Assembly: GCA_016214985.1 (NCBI GenBank)
Contig: JACRMM010000061.1
Span: 62,001 to 126,000 of the forward strand
Source: Deltaproteobacteria bacterium
GTDB lineage: Bacteria > Desulfobacterota > Deferrisomatia > Deferrisomatales > JACRMM01
DNA length: 64,000 nucleotides
Reading direction: 5' to 3'
The notes under the pieces were generated by a model, which saw only the letters and a program-made list of their open reading frames with translations, searched no databases and had not been told where the DNA came from. Shown one piece after another: positions 32,701 to 41,463 of this stretch (the first letter of the stretch is position 1; each line of letters opens with the position of its first letter). The translations under genes were made by a program, and so were the position numbers.

Positions 32701-33815
32701 ACACCGTGCTCGTGGCCGTTGCCGGCCTGACGCCCCAGGTGATCACGGAGACGCTCTACGCCATGTACCGCCAGGGCGTGGTGCCGTCGGAGGTGCATGT
32801 GCTCACGACGCTTCCGGGTCGCCAGAAGATCCGAGAGTTCCTGCTCGACCCGCACCGGGGGGCGTTCTACACGTTCTGCTCCGAGTACGGCATCGACCAC
32901 CGACGGGTGCGCTTCGACGGCTCGACGGTGCATGTGCTCCTCGGGCCCGAGGGCCTTCCCGTCGAGGATCTTCGGACGCTGCCCGAAAACGGTGCGGTGG
33001 CGGACCAGATCGTGGGGTTCGTGCGAGACCTCTGCGAGCGCCCTGACGTGAGCGTGCACGCCAGCCTCGCCGGCGGCCGGAAGACCCTGTCGTTCTACCT
33101 CGGTTACGCGCTCTCGCTCTTCGGGCGCCCCCACGACCGCCTTAGCCACGTGCTCGTGGCCGAGGACTTCGAGACCCACCGCGAGTTCTTCTACCCGCCT
33201 CGGGAGCCGAGGGACTTGAAGACGAGCGCAGAAAAGTGGATCAACACCGCGGACGCACGGGTGGACCTCGTGGACATTCCCTTCTTGCGGCTTCGGGATC
33301 TTCTCCCGTCCCGGTCCCTCGACGGTGGCTTCGCCGAGGTGATCCGCAGGGCACAGGAAGGCCTCGGCGCCGGGGGAGCGGCCGGGGCCGTCACCCTGAT
33401 CCTCGGGGAGAACCGCATCGTCTGCGGCAGCTTCGCCTGCGCGCTGCGCGACCAGCCCTTCGCCGTGTATGCGCATCTCGTCCTCTCGGCCGCCGCGGGC
33501 CGCGGGCTGATGCCCTTCCAAGACCTCACGGGGGAGCCGTTCCTCGAAGAGATCTGGGAGGAGCAGCGCCTCGCGCGGGGCCTCTCCTCTTCGCCGGCGT
33601 TCAACCGGCTGCCGGAACTCGTCGACCTGCTGGCCCGAAGCCCCCGAGGCGACAGGAACTTCGCCGCCGTGGTCACGAAGATCAACAGGGCGATCGAGGA
33701 GGCTTTTCCCGATGTGCTCTCGGGGAAGCTGAGGGTCCGTCGTTCGGGCAAGGGGCCCGTAGCCTACGGCGTGCGGCTTCGGGAGGAGGAAGTGGTACTC
33801 CAGATACGCTCTTAG
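32697..33815 (+). CDS. CARF protein of the NE0113/TIGR02584 family (ring-nuclease-like)
   Basis: The 372-residue protein starts at TTG 32697, sharing bases with the NUDIX stop. It shows the full NE0113 signature: VLVAVAGLTPQVITETLYAM, SEVHVLTTLPGRQKIREFLL, HASLAGGRKTLSFYLGYALS and FGRPHDRLSHVLVAEDFE with HREFFYP. Family members are CARF proteins annotated as CRISPR-associated ring nucleases, which cleave cyclic oligoadenylate and switch the response off. The C-terminal 150 residues are probably a winged-helix or helical region (VVTKINRAIEEAFPDVLSGK). As the last gene of the operon it fits an off-switch for the three effectors. Confidence 0.82.
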   Translation: MNTVLVAVAGLTPQVITETLYAMYRQGVVPSEVHVLTTLPGRQKIREFLLDPHRGAFYTFCSEYGIDHRRVRFDGSTVHVLLGPEGLPVEDLRTLPENGAVADQIVGFVRDLCERPDVSVHASLAGGRKTLSFYLGYALSLFGRPHDRLSHVLVAEDFETHREFFYPPREPRDLKTSAEKWINTADARVDLVDIPFLRLRDLLPSRSLDGGFAEVIRRAQEGLGAGGAAGAVTLILGENRIVCGSFACALRDQPFAVYAHLVLSAAAGRGLMPFQDLTGEPFLEEIWEEQRLARGLSSSPAFNRLPELVDLLARSPRGDRNFAAVVTKINRAIEEAFPDVLSGKLRVRRSGKGPVAYGVRLREEEVVLQIRS

Positions 33816-33816
33816 T

Positions 33817-34158
33817 CTGCAGGCGGAGTCTCGCGAGCTCGCGAACGGCATCCACGGCCAGTTCAGGGGTAAGATCTCTGTAGGGCGCCGACGACCGACG
33901 GAAGAAGTTGAGGCGGGCACCGCCAAACCGCGCGACACCGAGTGGGAGGAGGACGCCAAGGCCCGGGCGAATGAGAATGGAGCATTCGGCCCCAAGGCTG
34001 TAAACATGGTGAACTTGGTGTCCCTAAGCCCCTTCCGAGGCACCTGGGGGAAGAAGTATCCGACCCTCAGGCGAAGTTCACGGCAAGACGGGTGGCGGGA
34101 GGAAAGAGGGGACCCCTCCCCTGGAAACACGAGGGCAGTCCATTCCGAGTGGCGGTAA
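33817..34158 (+). pseudogene. Coding-like remnant after the CRISPR accessory operon
   Basis: The plus-strand frame read from 33817 stays open for about 114 codons to TAA 34156-34158 and has a high G+C third position, as in real genes here, but has no start codon near its beginning. The peptide includes SRELANGIHGQFRGKI and AFGPKAVNMVNLVSLSPFRG and matches no family I recognise. It may be the 3' part of a gene cut off during insertion of the locus. Confidence 0.3.
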
Positions 34159-34250
34159 CTTTGGCGGTATCAAGAAAATATGCCCCCAAGGAATCGCTAA
34201 TTATCAGGCTTAACAGAGGCATTGCGGTTCCAGTCTTCCCATTCGGAAGC

Positions 34251-34281
34251 AAAGAGGCCTCGCGAAAAGCGAGGCCCCTTT
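34251..34281. terminator. Bidirectional intrinsic terminator
   Basis: GGCCTCGC at 34256-34263 pairs with GCGAGGCC at 34269-34276 around a GAAAA loop, flanked by AAAG on the left and CTTT on the right. It could end transcription of the CRISPR accessory operon and of anything coming from the minus strand. Confidence 0.7.
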
Positions 34282-34528
34282 CGTATGGGCCGGATGCCCG
34301 GTACCCCGCGCAGCACACGGAGGCGCGAGACGCCTTCACGAGGAAGGCGCATCGCGGAGGCCAGGATGGCCGAGAGCAATGACGGGGTATCCGCCGGATG
34401 CCCTCGGGGCTGTCGGGTACCCAGACGGGTCGGGCCGCTTGAGCTGTGGCATATGGGGTCTACAGTCCGGACGGCCGAACGGTGGTCTTGGTCCCTGATT
34501 GCCCCCGTCAACCGACGCTTGCTTCGGC
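34282..34528. other. Non-coding stretch beside the truncated HEPN gene
   Basis: No supported gene or structured element is seen in these bases. They are probably a junction between formerly separate segments. Confidence 0.4.
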
Positions 34529-34726
34529 TCACCGGAGGACTTCCACGGCCATCCGGATCGCCTCCTCCACGGCCTGCTGCGCATGGAAGCAGAGTTGCTC
34601 GGGCAGCACGTCCGAGCCCGCACCCAGCCGCGCCAGAGCGAGGTCGCTGCGGGCATGCTCGAGCCATCGCTCAGGACGGGCCTCCCCGGTTCTCTTAGCC
34701 GGCGGATTCATAGACCACCCTCCCAT
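34529..34726 (-). pseudogene. Truncated HEPN protein of an MNT/HEPN pair
   Basis: The frame encodes 65 residues with the start of a HEPN fold: ERWLEHARSDLALARLGAG and FHAQQAVEEAIRMAVEVLR. HEPN toxins of this type are about 130 residues and continue with a second helix pair; here a stop follows the central helix and no continuation is recognisable in the other frames. Start may be ATG 34711. It overlaps the end of the nucleotidyltransferase gene, the normal order for this toxin-antitoxin family, so it looks like a once functional pair cut at a recombination junction. Confidence 0.6.
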
Positions 34727-34976
34727 CTCGTAGCGCCTCGCGGTAGATGAGACCCGGCATCTTGGCGGCCCGCTCCAGGGTCTTCTCTCCGACGACCAGG
34801 ACGTCCATGGCCATGAGGATACCCCGCAGCGCGCGCCGGATGCGGACGCTCTCCTGCCGCGGGCTCGCCGGTTCTTCGCCAGTGACCACGAGGATGTCGA
34901 GGTCGCTGTGCGCGTGCATGCCTCCCCGCACGTAGGACCCGAACAGGATCAACCGTCGTGGCCGGCTTACCTCCAC
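34695..34976 (-). CDS. MNT-type minimal nucleotidyltransferase
   Basis: The 93-residue protein contains the nucleotidyltransferase motif LILFGSYVRGGMHAHSDLDI, with the GS and the DXD metal pair. MNT proteins are antitoxins that modify HEPN toxins. Coding similarity appears to extend upstream (TPEKVQEAVRRIVE, preceded by ATKWEV), but there is no standard start codon there: an ATA stands where ATG would be expected. GTG 34976 is the only usable start, so the gene may be decayed at its 5' end as its partner is at its 3' end. Confidence 0.65.
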   Translation of the reverse strand: MEVSRPRRLILFGSYVRGGMHAHSDLDILVVTGEEPASPRQESVRIRRALRGILMAMDVLVVGEKTLERAAKMPGLIYREALRDGRVVYESAG

Positions 34977-35045
34977 GATCCGGCGGACCGCCTCCTGGAC
35001 TTTCTCCGGCGTGACCTCCCACTTTGTCGCTATGGCACGGGCTCC

Positions 35046-35469
35046 TTGTGGGCGTTCGCCGCCCTAGTGAGCAACGTCGACGCGCCCGTGCGGGCCAACG
35101 ACCCACCGTACACAAGGGTCGCTGATCAAGGCCGCCGCTTCGCTCTCGGGAAGAGTAATCAGGTCCGTCGGCCTCAAATCAGCCCTCCTCCCCCGCGGGG
35201 TGTGGCGGAGCCTGCACCGGGAATCTCAAAGGCACTGCCCGTCTGTCCTGGCCAGGGGAGGGGGAACAGTCGGCTTCGCTGCCGATACTACCGGCGTGCC
35301 ACCCGCATGGTCAACGATCGCCGGTTCCAGAGGAGCGTGTGCGGACGCTGCGTTACCGCAGAACGTGCTCGACCTGCGCCGAGGTCTGGCACAAACGGGG
35401 CATTCCCTGAAGGAGACTTTGCCTCCGGGCATATTCGGGCACCTTGCCCAACCGCGGCCGCGACCTTTG
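35046..35469. other. Intergenic stretch without supported gene
   Basis: Frames in this region are short, lack ribosome sites and show no recognisable product. No strong hairpin is seen. It follows the stop of the 1,996-residue lipoprotein gene. Confidence 0.4.
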
Positions 35470-38400
35470 TCAGTTCAGTGTGAACCCCGGCACGCGGATC
35501 GGCTCTTTCACGGTCGTCACGCCGTCCGGGGAGAGGCCCGAGACCCAGACCTCGCCGGCGATGTCGCGGACGATGGAGTGCCGAATGCCACTCGAGACGC
35601 TCGTGGCCGGTCCTTGCGGGTTGTTCATCCTCGACGGACGGAGCGCAGGCGGGACGACGTTCGAGACGAGGCAGACCCCTTGGGTGAAGTTGCCGAGCTG
35701 CCCGCAGTCGCCGAGACCCCAAGCCCTCGGTTCCAGGCCCTCCAAACTGAGCATTTCGGCGAGAACGGTCTCGTTGCCGCCGAAGACGAGGGTTGCCGTT
35801 CCGGGGACCGGCGTGGGTACGTTCCGCTGCGCGGTGTCGCCGACTCCCAACTGTCCGTAGTAGTTCGCGCCCCAGGTGTTGATGTGAACGTAGTTCTCCG
35901 TCCCGAACGGAACGGCAGCCATGGAGTGGCGCCAGCCCGCGGCAATGGCTCTTGCACCGAAGAGGCCTGACACCAAGACAGGTGACGGGCTGCTCGTCGT
36001 TGTCCCGTCTCCCAGTTGACCATCGTCGTTGGCTCCCCAAGCGAGCACCGTGCCATCGGCGCGGAGGGCCAGGGAGTGAGCCAGACCGCCGGCCACATCG
36101 ATCACCGGCGCTCCGGGTGGCAAGGACACCTGCACGGGGGTGGGCTGGGTGCCGCCGCTCGTTCCCAGGCCCAACTGGCCTTGGGCGTTGTTCCCCCAGG
36201 CGAAGACGTTGCCGTCCAAGTCGACCGCCAGGGAATGGTCGACGCCGGCACCGATCCTCACGATCTTCGAAAGCCCTGCGATTGGAACCGGCTCCGGCAC
36301 GTCGGCGCCGGAGTCGTTCCCCACCTGCCCCAGATGGTTTCGGCCCCAGGCCCAGACGTTTCCCAGCGTATCCACGGCCAGCACGTGGTCGCCTCCGGCC
36401 TGGACCTGGTGGATGGCCGGCAAGCCGTCTACTTTGGCGGGGCTGAAGGTGGTCACGCCCGTGGCCCCGTTTCCGAGCCCCCCGAAGAGGTTCATGCCCC
36501 AGGTGTAAACGTCGCCGGCCGAGCTCAGCGCCGTGTAGAAGATGTCCGCGGGCACCGGGGTCACTGGGAATCCGCGGCTCGCAGAGACCGCGGGCTGGAT
36601 TCCCAGCGTCACCGTGAGGAGGGCGCCGGCGCTCGTGGCGCTTCCCTGATCATTGGAGACGATCACCGAAAAGACCGCTCCGTCGTCCAAGAAGAACGTC
36701 GAGGGGGTCGTGTAGGATGGCCCGGTCGCCCCGAGGATCGGGACGTCGTTTCGCATCCACTGATAGGAGAGCGGCGGAGAGCCGGACGCGGCGACCGAGA
36801 AGGTCGCGGTCGCGCCCTCGACCACGTTCACATCCGCGGGTGGGAGTAGGATCTGCGGCGGAGCCGGAACGAGGACGGTGAGCAGTGCGTCGGCGCTGGT
36901 GGCAGTGTCCGCGCTGTTGCCGACGACGACGCTGAAGCGCGCGCCGTCGTCGGCAAGGGTGGTGGCCGGTGTCACGTAGAAGGCGGCCGTCTCGCCGAAG
37001 AGCTCGAGTCCGTCCCGGAACCACTGGTAGGAGAACGAGCGGCTGCCCTCGGCGCTCACGCCGAAGACTCCTTCGGATCCCTCGAACACGGTCACGCCCT
37101 GAGGGTCTGCCGTGATGACTGGCGGGGCTGGGAGAGGAACCGCAGCCGGAGCGCGGTAGACATTGGCGTAGATGAAAGTCTTTGTGCCGACGGCCTGGCG
37201 CCAAACGGTGACAGCGTCACCCTCCAGATTCCCGGCAATGTCGGCGAAGCGGGCATCCCCGGTATCGATATGCTCGACGAGGGTCGGTGGAATGCCGGAA
37301 ATACCCTGGGAGACCTGGAGGTCGAAGCGCGGGACGTCCGGTGGGGCGCTCTGGCTGAAGACCGCGAGGAGGTTCCCGCTCCAGTCGACTGCCGCCCGCG
37401 GAAGCCTCGCGTCGCCGGCCGTCGAGATCGGCAGGGACCACCAATACTGCGACCCCGAGGAGTACTGGGATTGCCAGACGTCCGAGAGGCCCGCGAGATT
37501 TTGTTGTCGCCAGGTCACGACGAAGAGGCCGGAGTCGGAGTACCGCCAACCGCCTGCTGCCACGCTCGCGGTCGCCGCGCTGCCGTTGGAGTCGACGTTC
37601 CGGATGCTTCGCTCCCCCCAGATTCCGGAGTTTCCGTCTAACACAGCCGCAGCGATGTCGTACACCGAGGCCGCCGGGTTCCACCTCCGCCACGCTGCAA
37701 CTGCATCCTTGCTAAAGCGCCCCACCGCCAGGTGCGGTTCGAGGCTCTGCCCGTCCGGGGCCGCAGGGGCCGGGTGCTGATCGACGAGGGCGGGTACTTC
37801 CCACACGTCGTTCGAGAAGCGGCTGGCGCAGAGGTAGCGCTGCGGGTCGGGTGTCCCCGCCGGATCACGCGCGTCCCACACGGTGACCGCGTATCCGTTG
37901 AAGTTGGTGGCGACGTCCGGCGACCCACCAACTCCGCAAGCCGTATTGGCAGCCGCCGACGTGAGCTCCACCCGCTGCACGTCGTAAGATCCCGTGAAGG
38001 TCGCGGCAGAGACCTTGGAGTCGCAGCTCGACCAGACCGCGACGGCCAGACCCGCCGTCATGGAAACCCCGCCGGTGGCGAGGCACGTCCCGTCGCTGTG
38101 CTCCAGCACGAAAGGCTCACTCCAACCCCAAGCGCCGGACGTGATCGTGTACACCGCGGCGTAGATCGTTCCGGGCTGGGGCCCGGTCGGCGGAAGCTCG
38201 AAGGAATTCCAGATGGCCACCGCATTCCCGTTGTCGTCCATGGCGACCCTGGGTTGCACCATATCGACCGTGTCGTCGGTCTCCAGCGTACCCGTCGGTC
38301 CCCAGGTGTCGGTGGCCGCGTCGTAGCGCCGGCCCCAGACGCTCACCCGGCCGTTGGCCGACTCCATCCATACTGCGGTGGCGTTGCCCGCCAGGTCCAT

Positions 38401-41400
38401 GGCCACGCGCGGCAGGGTCGCGTCCCCTGCGAGGCTCACCGACACCGGCCCCTCGGTGCCCCAGGTTCGCGGCGGGTTGGCAGTGGAATACCAACCGGAC
38501 CACGCCCCCGTCCACCCGGTCACGCCCAGGCCGCCGAGGCCGTCGGGGCCCTGCGCGAGCAAGGACAACGAGTAGCTCGTGTTCGGCCGGAGGGCGGGGA
38601 CCGGCTGCACCGTCCAAGTGCGTGTGTTCGGATCGAAGCCCGTCGTGACAGGCACATATTGTCGTATCGCCTCGGATGTGAGGTAGATCCAGGCCTCCGA
38701 CTGGGCTTGGGAATCGAGGAACTCGGGGTCGAAGGTCGCGGTAAAGAGGGTGTCCACCGACAAGTCGCCGCCGGGGTCCGCCGGAGGAGAAAAGCCGAAC
38801 GTCGCGATGGGCTTCGTCATGAAATGCGACGTGAAGGGAGTTGCCAGCGCGTTCCCTGCCAGGTCCTTCACCGCGGCCGTCAACGTGACGTCGTAGGTTC
38901 GACCGAAGGCAAGTTGATACGAGGGCGCGAACGTTGCCGTCAACGTCCCGGGATCGTAGATCACCGTGCCGGGTATATCGACCGTGGTCACGTCGTAAGT
39001 GTAATAGGTGTTCTGCACGAGGAACGAGCTCCCGGTCACCGTCGCCGGATCCAGAGGCTCGGAGAACGTGACCGTGACCGAGGTTCTCGTGGAAACGCCG
39101 TAGGTGTAAGGGGCTGGTGGCGAGACCGAGACCACCGTCGGCGGGATGTTGTCCGAAACCGCCGTCGTGAAGGTGAAGGACACCGCCGCTGCCAGCCCAT
39201 TCCCCGCGAGATCCTTGGCCCCGGTGGTCACCGTCGCGACGAAGGCGGTCCCCAGGGTAAGGGGGGCCGCCGGCGTGAAGATCGCCGTGCGAAACGCCGC
39301 TCCGTAAGTGACTGCTCCGGCAACGGGGGCGCCGGCGGCGGTCAGCGTGAAGGTGGCGGTGGTGAGCGTGGCCGGGTCCATCAGCTCGGAAAACGTCACG
39401 TCGACCGCCGTGCTGAGGGCTACGTTGGTCGTGCCGTCCGCCGGGATCGTCGAGACCACAGTCGGAGGCGTGACGTCGGCCGTCGTAAAGCCGAAGGTGA
39501 AATTCGCGGCCAAGGCGTTGCCGGCGGCGTCCTGGGCTCCGGTCGTCACGGTCGCTACATAGGCCGTGCTCTCTGCCAGGGGGCCGGCCGGAGTGAAGGT
39601 CGCAGTGAGGGTCGCGGGCGCGTAGGTGACGTTGCCCGTCACGGGAACGCCGGCCCTCGTCAGAGTGAAGGTAGCGGCAGTCAAGGTCGCTGGGTTCATT
39701 GCCTCGGAGAAGCTCACTGCCACCGCCGTACCCGCCGGCACGCCGGTGGCGCCGTTGGTCGGAGCCGTGGACACAACCGTGGGAGCCGTCGTGTCTGGCG
39801 CCGAGCCGGTTGTGAAGGTCCAGGAGAACGGCGCGGCGAGCGGGTTCCCGGCGAGATCTCGGGCACCGGTCCCCACCGTGGCCGTGTAGGCGGTGGCAGG
39901 GACGAGGCTCGCGGCCGGGGTGAAGGTGGCCGTGGCGCCCACAACGGTCACGGTGCCGGCTACCGGGCCTCCCGGCCCCGCGAGGGTCAGGCTCGCGGCG
40001 AGCGAAGCGGCGTCCACCGGTTCGGAGAACGTGACGCTGACGCCCGCATTGACCGCCACCCCGTTTGCGCCGTTTGCGGGCGTTGTGCTCGACACGGTTG
40101 GCGGCGTCGTGTCGGGCGCAGAGGCCGTGGTAAAGGTCCAGGAGACCGCGGCAGCAAGGGCATTCCCGGCCAGATCCCGGGCCCCGGTGCCGACCGTGGC
40201 GGTATACGCGGTGCCGAAGCCGAGGCTCGCGGCCGGGGTAAGGGTCGCCGTGGCGCCCGTCACGGTCACGGTCCCGGCCACCTGCGCTCCCGGCCCTGCC
40301 AGGGTGAAGCTCGAGGCGAGGGAGGCGGCTTCGACCGCCTCGGAAAACGTGACGCTGACCGCCGTACCGACCGGAACGTCACTCGCGCCTTCGGGCGGGG
40401 CTGTGGAGATGACCGCGGGCGGCGTGGTATCGGGCGGGGGCTCGATCGCGAAGGTCCAGGTGATCGGGGCCGCCAGGGGGTTCCCGGCGAGGTCGCGCAC
40501 GGCCGTGGTGACCGTGGCCTCATACGACGCGCCGTACACCAGGGCGCCGGGCGTAAACGTGGCAGTGGCGCCGCTCACCGTCACTGTGCCGTTCACCAGA
40601 CCGCCGGGGCCGCTCAGGGTAAAGGTCGCCGCGGTGACCGTGGCCGGATCCACCGGCTCGGAAAAAGTGATGCTCACGGCCGTCGACGCAGGGACCGACG
40701 GCGCGTCGTTCGCGGGAACGGTCGAGACCATCGTGGGCGGAGTCGTGTCGGGCGCCTTCCCGGTGGTGAAGCTCCATGAGACCGGGGCTGCGAGCGGGTT
40801 GCCTGCCAGATCCTTGACGCCCTCCCCCAGGGTAACGGTGTAGGCCGTGCTGAAGTCGAGGGGGCTGCTGGGCGTGAAGGTGGCGGTGGAGCCGCTGACC
40901 GTGATGCGGCCTGCCACCGGCCCGCCCGGGCCCTCCACGATGAAGTTTGCCGCGAGCGACGCCTCGTCGACCGATTCGGAGAACGTCACGGCGATCGCCG
41001 CGTTCACCGCCACATCGGTGGCTTCGCTTGCGGGCACCGTCGAGGCGACCGAAGGGGGCGTCGTGTCGGCTCCCACCGGATCGAGGGTGATGCTCACGCG
41101 CACGACGCTTCCGGCCACCAGCTCCGCCACGGTGGTACTGCCCTTGTAGCTCACCGTGGCGCCTTCCAAGGCTTCGGCGGCAAACACCCGGTTCACGCCG
41201 GCCGGCACCTCCCGTTCGATCACGGTACCGTCGAGGGGGAGGGAGGCGGTGATGGTTGCGATATCCGGGGCCGAGATGGTCAACTGAACCTCGGTAACCG
41301 CAGGCGGAAGCGCCGCGGCAGCGGCCTGCCGGGCGCTCCGCAGCCCGATCTGAACCGTGGCGGTCGCACTGCCGTCACCCCCCCCCGCACCGCCGCCGCA

Positions 41401-41460
41401 GCCGGCGGCGAGGACCGCGAGAAACAGGATCAGGAGCGCCGCCGCCTTGCCGGTTCGCAT
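35470..41460 (-). CDS. Giant surface lipoprotein: Big_5-like repeats, Ig-like domains and RCC1-like propeller
   Basis: The 1,996-residue protein has a lipoprotein signal (ALLILFLAVLAAGCGGG). After a short domain come seven tandem Ig-like repeats of about 105 residues, each opening DTTPPTVVSTVPANGAT or a variant and ending in DLAGNPLAAPVSWTF. A central beta-propeller-like segment follows (ATAVWMESANGRVSVWGRRY), then two Ig domains (FSYQWFRDGLELFG, LSYQWMRNDVPILG). About seven RCC1 repeats close the protein (VWAWGRNHLGQVGNDSG, VFAWGNNAQGQLGLGTSGG). It should be anchored in the outer membrane and extend outward, perhaps as an adhesin or scaffold. It is the last gene of the cluster, three bases after the fibronectin-like gene. 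Confidence 0.8.
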   Translation of the reverse strand: MRTGKAAALLILFLAVLAAGCGGGAGGGDGSATATVQIGLRSARQAAAAALPPAVTEVQLTISAPDIATITASLPLDGTVIEREVPAGVNRVFAAEALEGATVSYKGSTTVAELVAGSVVRVSITLDPVGADTTPPSVASTVPASEATDVAVNAAIAVTFSESVDEASLAANFIVEGPGGPVAGRITVSGSTATFTPSSPLDFSTAYTVTLGEGVKDLAGNPLAAPVSWSFTTGKAPDTTPPTMVSTVPANDAPSVPASTAVSITFSEPVDPATVTAATFTLSGPGGLVNGTVTVSGATATFTPGALVYGASYEATVTTAVRDLAGNPLAAPITWTFAIEPPPDTTPPAVISTAPPEGASDVPVGTAVSVTFSEAVEAASLASSFTLAGPGAQVAGTVTVTGATATLTPAASLGFGTAYTATVGTGARDLAGNALAAAVSWTFTTASAPDTTPPTVSSTTPANGANGVAVNAGVSVTFSEPVDAASLAASLTLAGPGGPVAGTVTVVGATATFTPAASLVPATAYTATVGTGARDLAGNPLAAPFSWTFTTGSAPDTTAPTVVSTAPTNGATGVPAGTAVAVSFSEAMNPATLTAATFTLTRAGVPVTGNVTYAPATLTATFTPAGPLAESTAYVATVTTGAQDAAGNALAANFTFGFTTADVTPPTVVSTIPADGTTNVALSTAVDVTFSELMDPATLTTATFTLTAAGAPVAGAVTYGAAFRTAIFTPAAPLTLGTAFVATVTTGAKDLAGNGLAAAVSFTFTTAVSDNIPPTVVSVSPPAPYTYGVSTRTSVTVTFSEPLDPATVTGSSFLVQNTYYTYDVTTVDIPGTVIYDPGTLTATFAPSYQLAFGRTYDVTLTAAVKDLAGNALATPFTSHFMTKPIATFGFSPPADPGGDLSVDTLFTATFDPEFLDSQAQSEAWIYLTSEAIRQYVPVTTGFDPNTRTWTVQPVPALRPNTSYSLSLLAQGPDGLGGLGVTGWTGAWSGWYSTANPPRTWGTEGPVSVSLAGDATLPRVAMDLAGNATAVWMESANGRVSVWGRRYDAATDTWGPTGTLETDDTVDMVQPRVAMDDNGNAVAIWNSFELPPTGPQPGTIYAAVYTITSGAWGWSEPFVLEHSDGTCLATGGVSMTAGLAVAVWSSCDSKVSAATFTGSYDVQRVELTSAAANTACGVGGSPDVATNFNGYAVTVWDARDPAGTPDPQRYLCASRFSNDVWEVPALVDQHPAPAAPDGQSLEPHLAVGRFSKDAVAAWRRWNPAASVYDIAAAVLDGNSGIWGERSIRNVDSNGSAATASVAAGGWRYSDSGLFVVTWRQQNLAGLSDVWQSQYSSGSQYWWSLPISTAGDARLPRAAVDWSGNLLAVFSQSAPPDVPRFDLQVSQGISGIPPTLVEHIDTGDARFADIAGNLEGDAVTVWRQAVGTKTFIYANVYRAPAAVPLPAPPVITADPQGVTVFEGSEGVFGVSAEGSRSFSYQWFRDGLELFGETAAFYVTPATTLADDGARFSVVVGNSADTATSADALLTVLVPAPPQILLPPADVNVVEGATATFSVAASGSPPLSYQWMRNDVPILGATGPSYTTPSTFFLDDGAVFSVIVSNDQGSATSAGALLTVTLGIQPAVSASRGFPVTPVPADIFYTALSSAGDVYTWGMNLFGGLGNGATGVTTFSPAKVDGLPAIHQVQAGGDHVLAVDTLGNVWAWGRNHLGQVGNDSGADVPEPVPIAGLSKIVRIGAGVDHSLAVDLDGNVFAWGNNAQGQLGLGTSGGTQPTPVQVSLPPGAPVIDVAGGLAHSLALRADGTVLAWGANDDGQLGDGTTTSSPSPVLVSGLFGARAIAAGWRHSMAAVPFGTENYVHINTWGANYYGQLGVGDTAQRNVPTPVPGTATLVFGGNETVLAEMLSLEGLEPRAWGLGDCGQLGNFTQGVCLVSNVVPPALRPSRMNNPQGPATSVSSGIRHSIVRDIAGEVWVSGLSPDGVTTVKEPIRVPGFTLN
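39130..41075 (-). repeat. Tandem coding repeats of the Big_5-like domains
   Basis: About seven units of roughly 300 bases encode the DTTPP...DLAGN domains. Units 1-4 (counted from the protein N-terminus) are most alike; the last (DNIPPTVVSVSPPAPYTYG) is diverged. Unit number could change by recombination. Confidence 0.8.
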
Positions 41461-41463
41461 GGG

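Noticed and set aside
32295-34130. A 611-codon minus-strand frame over the NUDIX and NE0113 genes
   Set aside because: The plus-strand genes carry clear family signatures and better third-base composition; the reverse product is low-complexity.
34229-34238. TCCAGTCTTC, matching the 3' part of tRNA-Leu (7071-7080), as a right attachment site
   Set aside because: Only ten bases agree and the flanks differ; one or two such matches are expected by chance over this distance.
37732-40779. A 1,015-codon plus-strand frame
   Set aside because: It is antisense to the Big_5-like repeat region; its Arg/Gly/Pro-rich product and the clear domains on the minus strand show it to be a by-product of GC-rich repeats.
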